Translations under genes and position numbers: made by a program
Part shown: positions 45,689 through 57,578 of the stretch, piece after piece
Position numbering within the stretch: the first letter of the stretch is position 1
How the letters are laid out: every line of letters begins with the position of its first letter
Notes under the pieces: generated by a model
Told to the model about the DNA's origin: nothing
The model's input: the letters and a program-made list of their open reading frames with translations, nothing else
Databases searched by the model: none
From: Gongronella butleri
Taxonomy: Eukaryota > Mucoromycota > Mucoromycetes > Mucorales > Cunninghamellaceae
Direction of reading: 5' to 3'
DNA length: 64,000 nucleotides
NCBI GenBank assembly: GCA_025201375.1
Contig: JAIWZP010000006.1
Span: forward strand, 248,001-312,000

Positions 45689-46732
45689 AATCGGATCCTC
45701 AGATTTGGGATTTGATCCCCCCCTTTTTTTTGCGGGGGGAAAGGACAATATGATGGACACCACGGCTGGTGACGGGGGGGAGGACGTCAGCCACCCATTG
45801 ATCCTACAAAAATAAAGTTGTGCAAGCTATCAGATTTGTTCTTTTGTCATGAATGGACGAGAGGCCAAAATGCCTCAGGCTGTTTTTAGGCAGCCGAGCC
45901 TGGGGGACAAATGAAAGAGCGGATGAATTGGGCAAAGGCTGGGCAACCATCTCGATTGTGAAAAAAAAAAAAAGTCAGGTCGTCAACAAGCCAAAATGCC
46001 TCAGTGGGCGGCCGCTGAAAGCACATGGCCACTCCGCCCAATGGCGTTAAATGCTCGGCGTTGCACCGCATCCAAGATCATGCCCAAAAAGATCGCCGAG
46101 CAAAAAAAAAAGTGTCCTTTTTGTGTGTGCGTCATTTTTCTTTTATTTTTTTTACCTTGGCCCGATTCAGCTATACACGGCGTGTCGTGACTCTTCTGTG
46201 CCCATGCAGCGACGCTAGCATGCCCTTTCCCCCATTGCTCAGCAAGACGGATGATTTTTTTCTTCCCCTTTTTTCTTTTGCGTCTGTCATTGGTAAAAAA
46301 AAAAAAAAAAAAAGTGGCGGGATTGCCTTGTGGCGGTGCGCTCCCGTTGGCTAAAGACAATGCAGATCACCAATGGACAAAATGGACAAAATGATTTGGT
46401 CCGATCTGCTCAAAATTTTTTTTCTTGGCCCGATCAGGTTGCAAAAGTCTATTTTCACCAGTCCCCCAGCCTTGAGGCATTTTTTAAATTGCCAAAACGG
46501 GTCAATGGGTGTCATGTTCATCAGGGCCACTTGTCTGAGTTTTCCTTTTTCTTTTTTTTTTTACACGCATGGGGGCGCGCAAGGACATTTGGATGGATTG
46601 ATATAAAAAGGAGGGAGAAGCATGTGGTCTTTTTTTCGTTTTTTCTTTTTACACCTCTTCCTCCCTTTTTTTTTTTTTCCCTTCCCCTTTTTCGACCCTC
46701 TTCCCCCCCTCCCCTCTTCGCTCATCAAGGGA
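45689..46732. other. Intergenic, about 1 kb
   Basis: Contains the HRQ1 3' flank (an AATAAAG at about 45812), an A19 tract near 46297 and a long T/C tract (46630-46725) before the ATPase start. No gene seen. Confidence 0.35.
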
Positions 46733-49700
46733 ATGCCTAGCGATCCTGAAAAGCAAGTTGAATCCCACCTGGAATTCAAGGACACGGTGGTGGTACACCA
46801 CGGGTCGGCGGTCACGCGCACGCTGTCTCGTCGCAATTCGATGCAATCTGCCAACGAAAAGGTGGAGCCTGGGTACGAGCACATCCCGATCAAGTTCCGC
46901 ACGTTGTCGATGGATGTGACCAACTCGATCAGCGCTGGGACCGAGAAATCTGGCAAGAAAAAGCAGGACATGGATGATTCCGAGTACTTTGCGTCGATGG
47001 ACTTCCACAAGCTGTCCAATGAGGCGATCATCCAGCAGCTCAACAGTTCTGAGAAGCAAGGCCTCGATAGCGCGTCGGTGGAGACGCGTCTCAAGCTGAA
47101 TGGGCACAATGTGTTTCTGACCAAGCGACCCAATTACCTTTGGAAGATCCTGCGCTACGTGTTTGGCGGCTTTTGCTCGGTGTTGTGGGTTGGCGTCATC
47201 ACCTACTTTTTGTGCTGGATGCCCTTGAGCACGCCACCCATTGTGCCCGATGGTTCTCCCAGCGTCATCAATTTGGCGCTCGCCATTGTCGTCATGATCG
47301 CCATTATTGTCCAAGCTTCGTTCTCGGCTTTCCAAGATTGGTCCACGTCGCGCGTCATGAAATCCATCCTCAATCTGCTCCCTGCTGAGTGTCTCGTTGT
47401 CCGCGACGGCAAGGTCACCAAGATCCAGGCCTCGGAGCTTGTCAGCGGCGACATTGTGCAGCTCAAGCTCGGCAACAAGGTCCCTGCCGACATCAGACTC
47501 CTGCAGGTGTCCAATGACCTCCGTTTTGATCGCTCCATCCTCACTGGCGAGGTCGAGCCCGTCGAGGGCACTTCCGACCAGACCGACGACAGCTATCTGG
47601 AATCCAAAAACATTGCGCTCATGGGCACCTACATTGTCAATGGCAATGCTCTCGGCGTTGTCGTCTTGACAGGTAAAAAAGGAAAAAAAAAATTTAAAAG
47701 GGGAGAAAATATGCAATTGACCTCTTTTGCTCACACCCCGCTCCTCTGCACTTCTCCTCGATTCCTTTTTTAGGCAACAACTCCGTCATGGGCCGCATCA
47801 ACAGCCTCACCATGAACGGCAAGGAGAAAAAGACTCTCATCCAAATGGAAATCAGCCGCTTTGTCACCATCATTGTCTGCTTGACCATCGCTCTTGTTAT
47901 CATCCTCTTGATTGAATGGCTTGCGTAAGAAAATTTAGAGAAAGAGCGACAATGGTCCCTCCAATGTGCAAAAATGGCTCATTTCTCTTTTTTTTTTTTT
48001 CTTTTTTTGGGGTTCTCCATTGGTACAGTTTCTTGCATCGCGTGCACCCCGACTTTCAAAACGTGGTGGCTCTCTTGATGAACCTGATGGGCTGTGTAAG
48101 TCTCGATTCTTGCCTTTTTTGGGGGCGATCCAAAGGGGGGGGGAAATGGCCTCTGACGCTCCCTATTTTTTTTTTCTCTCTATCAAAATAGGTTGTCGCG
48201 TTCATTCCCGAGGGTGTGCCTGTGGGCGTTGCCATGACCATGATGATGATTGCCAATCGCATGAAAAAGAACAATGTGCTGCCCAAGGGCCTGACGACGG
48301 TCGAGACGCTTGGCTGTGTGAATGTGATTTGCTCGGACAAGACGGGCACGCTGACTCAAAACAAAATGTTTGTGGTGAATGCCGGCTTTGCCGATGGCGA
48401 GTGCACGCCCGAGGAGTGCCGCGATGCCATGGTGTCTGGCGCCAACAAGCATTTGATTGGCGCGTACAAGCAATTGCACTTGGCCTCGTATTTCTGCAAC
48501 AATGCCACCTTTGACCCTGCGACCATGGACATGCCCGTTGCGCAGCGCGAGGTGAATGGTGACGCGACCGACAGCGCGATTCTCCGCTTCGCCGCCACGC
48601 TTGGCCCCGACATTTACGACGAAAAGACCTTTGACCGCACTTTTGAGATCCCCTTCAACTCCAAGAACAAGTGGATGCTGGCCATGTACCGTGCCGGTCC
48701 CGATGCGACGCCCATGAACGAGATTTTTGGTGGCAAAGCCAACGACAATTTGATCTTTGTCAAAGGTGCGCCTGATGTCCTGATGCCCAAGTGTACGTCG
48801 ATCCTGTGCTCCGAGACCAACACCATCATGCCATTGGACGTGAAGCAAGCTGAAAAGGTACGAGTCGTGCAAGAAAAGTGGGCACGCAATGGCCAACGTG
48901 TGCTTGTGCTCTGCCGTCGCTTCTTTACCCCTGCTGCCGAAGAGGGCTCCAATGCATACACGGATGAAATTGTCAGCCATGGTGTGCAAGACCTGACGAT
49001 CATTGGCCTTGTTGGTATCATGGACCCTCCACGCCCCGAGATTACCCACACTGTCGCCGAATGCCGCCGCGCCGGCGCCCGCTTCTTCATGGTCACCGGT
49101 GACTTTGGTCTGACCGCCGCCGCCATTGCGCGCCAGATTGGCATCATCACCACCTCGCGCGATCCCGATACGTACATTGACATTGCCAAGATTGCCCAGG
49201 ACGACGAGGAAAAGTTCCAGGGCACCACAAGCCTGCTGCTTACCGGCTCCGATCTGCTCAAATTCGGCGACATGGAGTGGAACACCGTCTGCAAGTACGA
49301 GGAAATCGTCTTTGCCCGCACAACCCCCGAACAAAAGCTCAAGATTGTCAAGGAATTCCAAAAGCGCGATGGTGTTGTCGCCATGACCGGTGATGGTGTG
49401 AATGACGCGCCCTCGCTCAAGGCTGCCGACGTCGGTGTCGCCATTGTCACCGGCAGCGATGTCGCCATTGAAGCCGCCGATCTTGTCCTCATGGACTCGT
49501 TTGACTCCATTGTCGAAGCCATCCGCCTTGGCCGCCTCGTCTTCCAGAACCTGCAAAAGGTCATTGCCTATCTGCTCCCTGCCGGCTCTTGCTCGGAAAT
49601 CTGGCCTGTCCTCATCAATGCCTTTGCTGGTGTCCCATTGCCTCTTTCCGCCTTTTTGATGATCATCATCTGCTGTTTCTCAGACCTTTTCCCTGCGTTA

Positions 49701-50395
49701 ACGATGATTATGGAGGAGGAGGAATTCGACTTGCTGTCCATGAAGCCTCGCAACGCCAAGCGCGACCACTTGATCAATCTCAAGATTTACGGTCAATGCT
49801 ATCTGTAAGTCATTTTTTGCAAGGAAATTGCATGAAACTCATCTTTTTTCTTTCCTCTCTGCTCTCCATTAGCTTCATGGGCTCGATGCAAACCATCTGC
49901 TCCATTGGCATGTTCTTCTTTTACATTCAAACGGCCACTGGCTTGACTTGGTTCGATTTTGTCGGCACATACAGCCCTGGTCCCTGGGGCGACAAGGGCT
50001 TTGGCATGTCGCCCGACGGTGTGGCGCTCACGGCGTCTGATTTCGCCTGGCAAGTGCAAATTGGTCAATGTGTCACCTTTGTCACGCTTGTGATCCTGCA
50101 ATGGGGCAATTTGCTGTCCGTGCGCAACCGCTGCCTGACCTTTGTCGAGGGCGACCCCTTCCGCGCCAAGCGCCGCAATCTCTGGGTCTTTGCCGGTATG
50201 GCCTCGGCGCTGATCGTGGCCATCGTCGTCACCGAGGTGCCCTGGTTCAACAATGTCATGCAAACCGGTCCTGTTCCCATCCGCCATTGGCTCATTCCCT
50301 TGCCCCTCGCCCTTGGCATGATTGTTATGGACGACATCCGCAAGGTCATTGTGCGCGTCTTCCCCAACAGCTTTGTTGCAAAGGCCGCCTGGTAA
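46733..50395 (+). CDS. P-type cation ATPase, type IIC-like (Na+/K+- or H+/K+-ATPase alpha-like)
   Basis: Five exons (46733-47672, 47774-47924, 48029-48095, 48192-49804, 49873-50395) give 1097 residues. Hallmarks: actuator-domain TGEVEP; TM4 VAFIPEGVPVG with the cation-site Glu (about residue 390); the phosphorylation loop SDKTGTLTQNKM (Asp near 436); VKGAPDVL; MTGDGVNDAPSLKAADVGVA (near 785) and ten predicted membrane segments. The N-terminal IPIKFRTLSMDVTNS region and the overall layout resemble the fungal IIC ATPases rather than PMA1 H+ pumps or ENA Na+ pumps. It would move Na+, K+ or H+ across the plasma membrane. No beta subunit is visible in the window. The subtype assignment is from motif resemblance, not a tree. 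Confidence 0.88.
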
Positions 50396-50884
50396 AAAGC
50401 ATCTACTCTTTGTATTATGATATTCCCATGCCATTTCCCCCCACTATGTAAATATAATAAACAAATCATTAGAGGAACAGGCCAATTCCTGCTCCAACAT
50501 TCTAAGATCGGTTCAAAGCGTCAAACTATGAAATCATCCGTTTTAGCCTGCATTTTTGCCTTTTGGCGCCATGTTTGCAACGCTGACGCGTTCGGCGGCA
50601 GGTGAATCCTCTGGCGCATGAATTCGAAGCCGCGAGGAACGCATACGTCGGGCTTTGACGCGCTTTTTCACGCGTCGAAAATGCTACCAATGCTGAATCC
50701 GCCAAAATTCCATTTTTCTAAAGACCACCAATATCTACTTGCGCAAAGTTTAAAGGAACAAAGGCGCTGTTTCGCGGCTATCATATGCAGTTGGTTTGAG
50801 CCTCGTAGCACCCACATAGCACGAGTAATTGGAATAAACCCATTAAACCCCCCAAATCTAAATTTTCTCGTCATCCACGCAACA
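50396..50884. other. Intergenic, 3' flank of the ATPase
   Basis: TAAATATAATAAACAAATC at about 50447-50465 is a likely polyadenylation region. GACGCG/ACGCGT motifs at 50583 and 50657 resemble those in R3. No gene. Confidence 0.35.
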
Positions 50885-51100
50885 AATTCCCATGAAACTT
50901 TGTACAATGCATTGGCTGGTTTTGGTTCACTTAGGTTCCAATTGTTTTCAAATTCTACCTTGCCAATTTTGAGACAAACGCAAAATGCAACCGATTTGCT
51001 TTTATCTCAAGATTGGCAAGGTGGAACTTGAAAACAATTGGAACCTGAATATACCAAAGCGCACGATGCACTAAGAAAAGTTTCATCCAGATCGATTAAA
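50885..51100. repeat. Long imperfect inverted repeat (arms about 90 nt)
   Basis: The segment 50885-50980 is the imperfect inverse complement of 51005-51100. The inner parts are strongest: AGGTTCCAATTGTTTTCAA at 50933-50951 pairs with TTGAAAACAATTGGAACCT at about 51030-51048, and CTACCTTGCCAATTTTGAG pairs with CTCAAGATTGGCAAGGTGG. The outer parts (GAAACTTTGTACAATGCAT against ATGCACTAAGAAAAGTTTC) are weaker. The loop is about 25-40 nt. Confidence 0.75.
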
Positions 51101-51689
51101 ACAGTGGCCCACCAGGGCTGAAATGGTCAATTCGATAAAATGTCGATTTTCTCATAAACGGCTCGATTGACACCCGGTTTTTAATGTCAACTTTGAGAAG
51201 CAGAGCGCCAAAATACCCATAGCGAAGCGTTTCATGGAGCGGCAACCACCCATTGACGTGGCATGTCGCTTTTCAAAATGACGATTTTTCATTGATTTTC
51301 CAAGGGGGTCGGTCAGCATTTTTCAACATGTTGATTTTAGGTCCTCAAATCGCCGTGGCAATCATACCAAGAGTAAATGCTGCGTCCTGTTACTCAAAGA
51401 GCACGGCCCAAAACCCGGTGGTCGATCATCTGGTTTCCGCGCAAAATGCGTTTGAAACGTGAGAGGCACTGCTTTCGGCTTAATGACAACTCAACGAGTA
51501 ATTGCCGCAGCGCCTTGAAATTTGGTTAAATAGAAAGACAATATCTCTCTGCATTGCTGGATGCCGATGATCTATGAAAAAACCGCGTGACGACGCGATG
51601 ACACTGGAACAATAAGTGGCTATTTTTCTGGCTTTTTGCGTGCAAGCTGGCGTGCGCTACAGCAATCATTTCCGCTCGCAGTCCTTATC
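51101..51689. other. Intergenic, no gene seen
   Basis: No protein-like frame. The AT-rich sequence includes GCGTGACGACGCGATGACAC-like strings resembling parts of other repeats here. Confidence 0.3.
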
Positions 51690-51960
51690 AAATCCACGAG
51701 CCCTGTGCTCTTCTTGCTAATGAATGCGTCGATGCGGCGCTGTAGTGCATTCTCCCCGCGGTGTACATCGAGAAAGAAAAATCTAAAATTGCATATACCT
51801 CGCCAATGCGTCGATGTATCATGCTCGTTTTGGCCTCAGATCTTCGTTTCTCCACGCGGCCCTTCTTGTGTGCAAGTTTGGCGCGATTCGGAAGACCCAA
51901 ACTTTCAATTTTGGTTTGGGGGACTCGCGAAGCCAAAGCTTTGATTTTGTGTTTTGTGCG
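51690..51960 (+). repeat. Dispersed repeat R3, diverged plus-strand copy
   Basis: Shares GCGTCGATGCGGCGCTGTAG-like, CTTGTGTGCAAGTTTGGCGC and TTTCAATTTTGGTTTGGG boxes with 41612-41825 in the same order. More diverged than the other two copies. Confidence 0.55.
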
Positions 51961-52194
51961 CCGACCTGTCTTGGAGCCCCCATTATCTCATTATGTCGAT
52001 CACCTCGCCCCCTTTTTCGGGGTCTGCGGATCTCAAATGAATTTCGGACCCAGCCGTTTTGCCGCTTTTCTTCCCATCCTCTTTTAAACGAAATATCATT
52101 TTATCAGTTTTAATACCACACGGCCAAAGGTGATAAAAATGTAGAAAAGGGAGAAGGGGGAGGGGAGTCTCCTTTTCCGTTGTATTGATCGAGT

Positions 52195-53930
52195 ATGAAA
52201 CGAAAACGCTCTCCTGGTAATGGGCTCATGTCGTTTGTGCGTATTTGAACGCGTTTAAAAGCTGACTTTATATTGTTTCGCGTCTTGTAGGTGCCACCGC
52301 GTCGGCGGGCCGCCGTCAAGCGCCGGCCACAGACCGACGAGGTAAGGAATCGTGGACATAGTTGAGGGGAGACGTGTAAAGGATTGTGGCAAGAGGACAC
52401 ACGCTCTTTTTTTTCGCGGCTGACAACAATTTTTCTTTGTTTACGATGTGCGCAGATCCCACGCAAGCCAATGCGATTCAGGGTGCACCCAGCATCACCC
52501 CATCCCCTTTTCCAGCCAACTTGGCGTGCGAACAAGCAGCATACACGATGCAGCGCCGCCCTGCGCGTGCTGAAGCGCGCCCAACGACGCCGCCTTCCGA
52601 CTACGAGCCGTCATTGTCATCCAGCTCCAGTGACAGTGAGCAAAGTAGGTGCCTGGGATTTTCTTCGTGTCGTTTTTGCTTTTTTTTTTTATCAGCAGTG
52701 GCTGATTCCTTTTTTTTTTTTTGGTCCTGCAGGTACTGCCACTTCGATGGCGCGACACACAGCCGCAACATCCAGCGAAAAAGGTAAAGGATCATTCATA
52801 AAATCGGTGGAATGCGCATAAAGAGTTGGGATTGGTGGACGCGTTCATAGTGGCTGACAATCCCTTTTTTTTCCATTCTCAAGCCGATCCTCGTCGTGAT
52901 GCTACGCCACAAACGGCGGCAAAGCATCTAATGGGATGACTTGCAGCGCGCTAGCTTGGGTTTGAACATTTTGCATTTTCTGCAAGCTGCCGCTCCGCGC
53001 GCGTTGGAGCGCTTGCAAGAACGCCGACGTATTACGGGCCGCCGTTGTCGTCCAGCTCAAGCGACGACGAGCAAGGTACGTGCCTGAGACCTTGCTCATG
53101 TCGAATTTGTTGCCTTTTTTTTTCGGCGGAAAGGGCTCATTTCTTTTCTTTTTTTTTTTTTTTTTTTTTTTTTGCTTTTTGAAAAGATGCTCGCCCCGAA
53201 ATCCGGTCGGACCCGTCTGATGGCCACCACGAGCCGGAACAAGACGACGATGATAGCAACAGCTATGGCCAGGACGACAATCTGGCCCAATCTGACAGCG
53301 AATATTCAGATTGGGCCAGATTGTGCAACTGACGAATCTGATGATCAAGACGGCGACGCCCGTGCACCTCGACGGGCATCCAGCGCCAATGTGCCATGCT
53401 CTTACACCCGTCCTCGTCGTGATGCTATGACACAAACGGCGTCACGCCGGTCGGCGGGCGTCAAAGCGCTTCCAACGGCTCTAACATCATATCACGAGCC
53501 GTCCTCGTCGTCCAGCTCGAGCGGCCACGAGCAAGGTAAGTGCTTGGGATCTTGCCCCTGTCGATCTTGCCTTTTTTTTTTCCGGCCGCAGTGTCTCATT
53601 TCTTTTTCTTTTTTGCTTTTTGTGAGAAGATGATTGCCCCGAAATCCAGTCGGACCAGCCTGATCACCACCACGAGCCGGAATATGACGACAATGAAAGC
53701 TACAGCGATAGCCCAGGCGGGGATGAGAGCGATAGCCAGGACGTCGATCATGATTCTGTTGACCACAATGCTATAACCGACGAATCCGATGATCAAGACA
53801 GCGATCGCGATGCGCTGAATCCTCGTGATGGCCAGCTTGATGCGCCGGATCCACGCATAGCAGTCCATAATCCACAACACGGCCGACGCATACTCGATTT
53901 GGGAGACCTCGTTCGAAAAAGATGCAACAG
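52195..53930 (+). pseudogene. Internally duplicated acidic Ser-rich gene, probably disrupted
   Basis: Splice-consistent start: 52195-52216 (MKRKRSPG), 52291-52341, 52456-52644, 52733-52783, then an exon from 52884. The protein begins basic, then becomes Pro/Ser-rich. Three related exon-intron units follow: each ends in a PLSSSSSDDEQ-like run and a GTANGTGCCTG-type intron (52615-52730, 53041-53185, 53490-53630), the last two followed by an acidic exon (DARPEIRSDPSDGHHEPEQD and DDCPEIQSDQPDHHHEPEYD). Unit 2 is broken by a roughly 70-nt segment shared with repeat R1 (52912-52985), giving a stop, and by a frameshift around an 18-bp hairpin (53278-53323). The third acidic exon runs on into a Cys-containing stretch (RCNRCFRHVKSAVCRPISC). 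No family recognised; a functional variant using alternative splicing is still possible. Confidence 0.5.
53278..53323. repeat. Perfect 18-bp inverted repeat within an exon copy
   Basis: CAATCTGGCCCAATCTGA at 53278-53295 and its exact inverse complement at 53306-53323 enclose a 10-nt loop. The matching place in the other unit (about 53735-53770) has no such hairpin, and the reading frame changes across it. Confidence 0.85.
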
Positions 53931-54158
53931 GTGCTTTCGACACGTCAAAAGCGCTGTGTGTCGTCCAATCAGTTGCCGAGAACATCGAGGTCATCTTCTT
54001 CGCGCCAATATGCCTGCAACAAGCTTCCTCGTCGTGTTTGTGGAGGACGCTCCTTTGGCAGCCAACCGTGTGTCTGCTGCGGCATTCGAGCCGACGGCAA
54101 AGACCACTTTTTTTTTGCTGCATGATTTTCTTTTTTTTTTCTTTACTTCTTTTTCATC

Positions 54159-55104
54159 ATGTATATTGTGATGCGCATTCTGATCAAAACGCGCTTTGCC
54201 GACGTTGTTTCGCGCGTTTTAAATTCCCAAACAGCCATTTTGGTGTCCATGGAGCGGCCTTCCCGCCGAGAACCAGGCGCGTCAAATGACTCGGTCGTCA
54301 CCGTCATTGGCGACCACTGGAGTGTCAGTCGCGCCTGTCGTGTCATCTTTGAGGCCACACGCGACGAAATCCTACAAAAGGAGCAAAAGGTACGACAGGT
54401 TGCCATGAAAAACTCCCCAGAAGCTCATTCTTTTTTTTTCTCATTAGACACGAAAGCGATTTGCGCTGGATTTCCTCGTCCCCATCGATCTGCTAGAGGC
54501 CATCCACAACCTGCCCTACGCCAATGCCCAAAACGCACCCTTTCTTGGTTTTTGCGCTGGTGACACCATCTACGCCCAGGCCCACCAGCCCCTTTTTCAT
54601 ATCAGCACTCAAGCCTGTTATGTTTTTGACTTGCCGGATGTTCTGCAAATGGTTGGTGTTGCGGGTCCGCGCATAACGTAAGCATTGATCAAGTACATTG
54701 ACGCCAAACTTATTGTCTTCATATCCCCTTTTCTTAGATTTATTGCCGATTCATCGGTCAGTGTGCATTTTGGCGGTCGATTCGGCACGACAAGATGGTA
54801 CAACTATGGCCTGCACTTGCCGCGACTTTGGCAAACAAACGGGTTTGCCGTCATTCAGGTAAGTCAATGTGGCGCGCTTGTTGTCGTTCGAGTTGTTAAT
54901 TTGTTTAAAAAGCACGCGCGTCTACGCTGCAATATTGGCCGAGGTTTGACCCAAGTCACGACAACACAATGCACGCACATCCATATGCGTGATGTCCACC
55001 GTTAGCAGATCATACAAAAAGTGATCAATTCACAACTTTCGGGTCAGTCGAGGCCACTCTTATCATTATTAAACAAGCCATTGTGGGCGATCGTCAGCCT
55101 TTGA
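54159..55104 (+). CDS. Small protein with weak KH-like start, family not recognised
   Basis: Exons 54159-54389, 54448-54677, 54738-54858 join in phase; a fourth, 55006-55104, fits the phase and gives a stop but its acceptor lacks a T tract. Total 226 residues. The first 75 residues (MRILIKTRFADVV...NDSVVTVIGDHWSVSRACRVI) recall a KH RNA-binding fold, but the GXXG loop is missing. The rest (FLVPIDLLEAIHNLPYANAQ, HFGGRFGTTRWYNYGLHLPR) is not recognised. It could be a separate gene or the 3' part of the acidic gene just upstream, since the first exon could also be entered by splicing. Real coding is likely because two introns are phase-consistent. Confidence 0.5.
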
Positions 55105-56360
55105 AGCGGAATAAAAAGAAATTGGAGAGTTGACATTGTGACCATGTGCATTTTGCTAGTTTCAACTCTTCTGTTTTGGGCCTTGTCATTGCACATTAAG
55201 GTCGGATTGCGCGTCTTCGTGTCTTCGCTCGCTGAATTGCGCTTTTCTGGGAGGTTTTCGTTCTTTTTCTGATATTGTGGAGGGGGGAGGAGGCGAGGAT
55301 CACAAGAGAATTCTCATTGCTATTTGCCTCTTTGGTGCGGCCGTGCCTTTTTGCACTCTTCCTCTGAATTTTTTTTTTTTTTTTTTTTGCCATTTGGTAG
55401 TATCATAGTGCACAAAGAAAATTTCAAGATCTGCAGCCAAGCAAATCTAAGAGTGGTGGTGATCAGAAAATAACGAGCGCTATTTTACTCTCATAAATTA
55501 GCTTCATGGGCTCAATGCTAACCATCTGCTCCAAGATTTTGAGGGTTTTATAGTTTTTTCTTTTTTTTTTTTCTTTTGCCTTTTACACACACTGAACAGA
55601 GCACATCTATCGATTGCAATCATTCCGCTATTCACAGCTGACGATATGGCGCCAAAAAAAAAAAAAAAAAAAAGTTGCAAAATACATTTTGCGACATCCA
55701 CGGGATAATCCTGTAATCTCATCAACTTTTCGAGGATTAAATAGTCGTTGGATGGGGGATGTTCTGTTTAAAGAGTCTCACATGCATAAATTAAAAGAAA
55801 AAAAAACGTGTTTGAATAGTTTTACAAGGTTAAATGCACACTTTTTCATGACCAGCCGGTGCAAATGATGATCTAACATGTAAATTTTGATGGAGCGGGG
55901 CCAAGACCTCTACTATACTGTTGATCTGTTGTACGGCTAGGAACCGCTTGCACGACCGCCATGGCCATCGCGGACACAAGTCTGAGTGAAATCCAGAAAC
56001 GCATGTTGTGATTTTACTGAGATTTTTTTTGCCTTGATTTGCTTGATTCCCCTCTTTTTTTTTCCCTTTCCTTTTCCATGCATCTCTCTCCTTTGATGGC
56101 GTCTTTAAGAAAAGGCATTTCTTGATCAGTTCGCCGGTTGCATCCATTCAATAGTGTTGGAACGTCCATTTCCGGGCACATTGGGCATGCGGCAATAAAC
56201 CACACAGAGATGGACATTGGCATAGCCGTCCGACCAGTTGAAATTGACATGGTCATTGTATCCCCCCCCCATTTCTCATCTTTTTACCATTTTTTTTCTC
56301 AATTACATGTGGACCATTACTCCGGTATTTTTAATGGTACGATTGGGTCTACTCTACTCT
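55105..56360. other. Intergenic with a small ATPase-gene fragment
   Basis: No gene is supported. T-rich and A-rich tracts at 55368-55388, 55560-55572 and 55653-55672. The piece 55498-55533 copies the start of the last ATPase exon (separate entry). Confidence 0.4.
55498..55533 (+). pseudogene. 36-nt copy of an ATPase intron-exon junction
   Basis: 55498-55533 matches 49869-49904 at 34 of 36 positions, covering the TTAG acceptor and the first bases of the last ATPase exon (reading FMGSM...TICS). Flanks on both sides are unrelated. Whether it is a gene fragment or a coincidence of a short duplication is not known. Confidence 0.6.
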
Positions 56361-57461
56361 TTAACGCGTGAGCAATTCGGCGGCACCGGCGTCCAGGAGG
56401 GTCTGGGCCACCTTGCAGCCCAATTGGTGGGCAAGCTCGTATTGTTCCTGCTTTGTGGCGCTGACGTCAATGGTTGTGGAGGCTGTGTCCTGGACGACGT
56501 GCTTGCCGTCGAGACTGGCGACGAGTCCGTGCAATTTGAGCGTGCCATCGACTTCGGTATAGGAGGTATTGACGCCAATGGGGACGCTGCAGCCGCCCTC
56601 CAGAGTGCGCATGAACGATCGCTCGCATGTGCATTGGAGGCGCGTTTCATGGTGATTCAGCGGTTCAAGCATCTCAAGGCACACCGTGTCCTTTTCGCGG
56701 CACTCGACACCCAGCGCGCCCTGTGAAACCGCATAAAGAGACTGTGCAGGCGTCAAAATGTGCGAAATGCGGTCGCCAAGATCGATGCGTGTCAGGCCAG
56801 CCACCGCAAGCACAATGGCCGCATACCCATTCGCAGGATCATCCAATTTGGCCAATCTTGTGTTCCTGTAACCATGAAATAAAAAAAAAGGAGGGAAAAA
56901 AAAGAAAGACAGTCAGATTTTTTTTTCTTGTTTCAGGGGCAAGGGGGGTGCCCAACTCCAGTTTTTTTTTTTTTTTTGTCATTTTTACAAGTTGCCACGG
57001 ACGTCCTTGTATTCGAATTGAGGATAATTGCGCTTGAGCTGAGCAATGCGGCGCAAGCTGCTTGTGCCAATGACGGAGCCCGCGGGCAGATCATCCAGTG
57101 TTTTATCCTTGTTTTGCGGGGCCATGCACACGGCGTCATGCGGGTTCTCGCGCTTGGTGACAGCACCAAGGGTCATGCCGGGCGGCAATGTCGTGGGCAA
57201 ATCCTTCAAGCTATGGACCACAAAATCGACGCGGCCGTCTTCGAGCGCGATCTCCAATTCCTTGGTAAACAGCGACTTTTCGCCAATCTTGCTCAGCGCA
57301 ACGTCGAGCACCTTGTCGCCCACTGTCGACATGGGCACAATCTCAAACTTGGAGTCTGGATGGAACGTCTGCATCATTTCTTTGACAAGCACCGTCTGTG
57401 CCATAGCAAGCTGCGACTTGCGAGTGCCAATGCGAAAAATGCGTTTCTCTTCGACAGCCAT
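56361..57461 (-). CDS. HEM3: Hydroxymethylbilane synthase (porphobilinogen deaminase)
   Basis: Two exons (57461-56989, 56865-56361) give 325 residues. Motifs: [14 protein letters not shown] at the start, [63 protein letters not shown] across the intron, and GGCSVPIGV with the dipyrromethane-cofactor Cys at about residue 250. The enzyme joins four porphobilinogen units into hydroxymethylbilane in haem synthesis. A CCAAT box lies about 120 nt upstream, and the CCAAT factor subunit HAP2 is encoded in the same window; haem genes are known HAP targets in yeast. Confidence 0.97.
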
Positions 57462-57578
57462 AATATTTACTAATATACAAAAATTGACAAGAAAAACAGA
57501 AAGAAAATGCAAAAAGCAACAAGCAACCAGGGGACAATCCAAAATGCTTTGCAATTTGACGTGCCGCACTTGCACTGA

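Noticed and set aside
46649..47734. A 361-codon minus-strand frame
   Set aside because: Antisense shadow of the first ATPase exon; no protein-family features.
48183..49556. A 457-codon open frame on the minus strand
   Set aside because: It lies exactly opposite the ATPase exon and has His/Gly/Asp-rich composition typical of the complement of a coding region.
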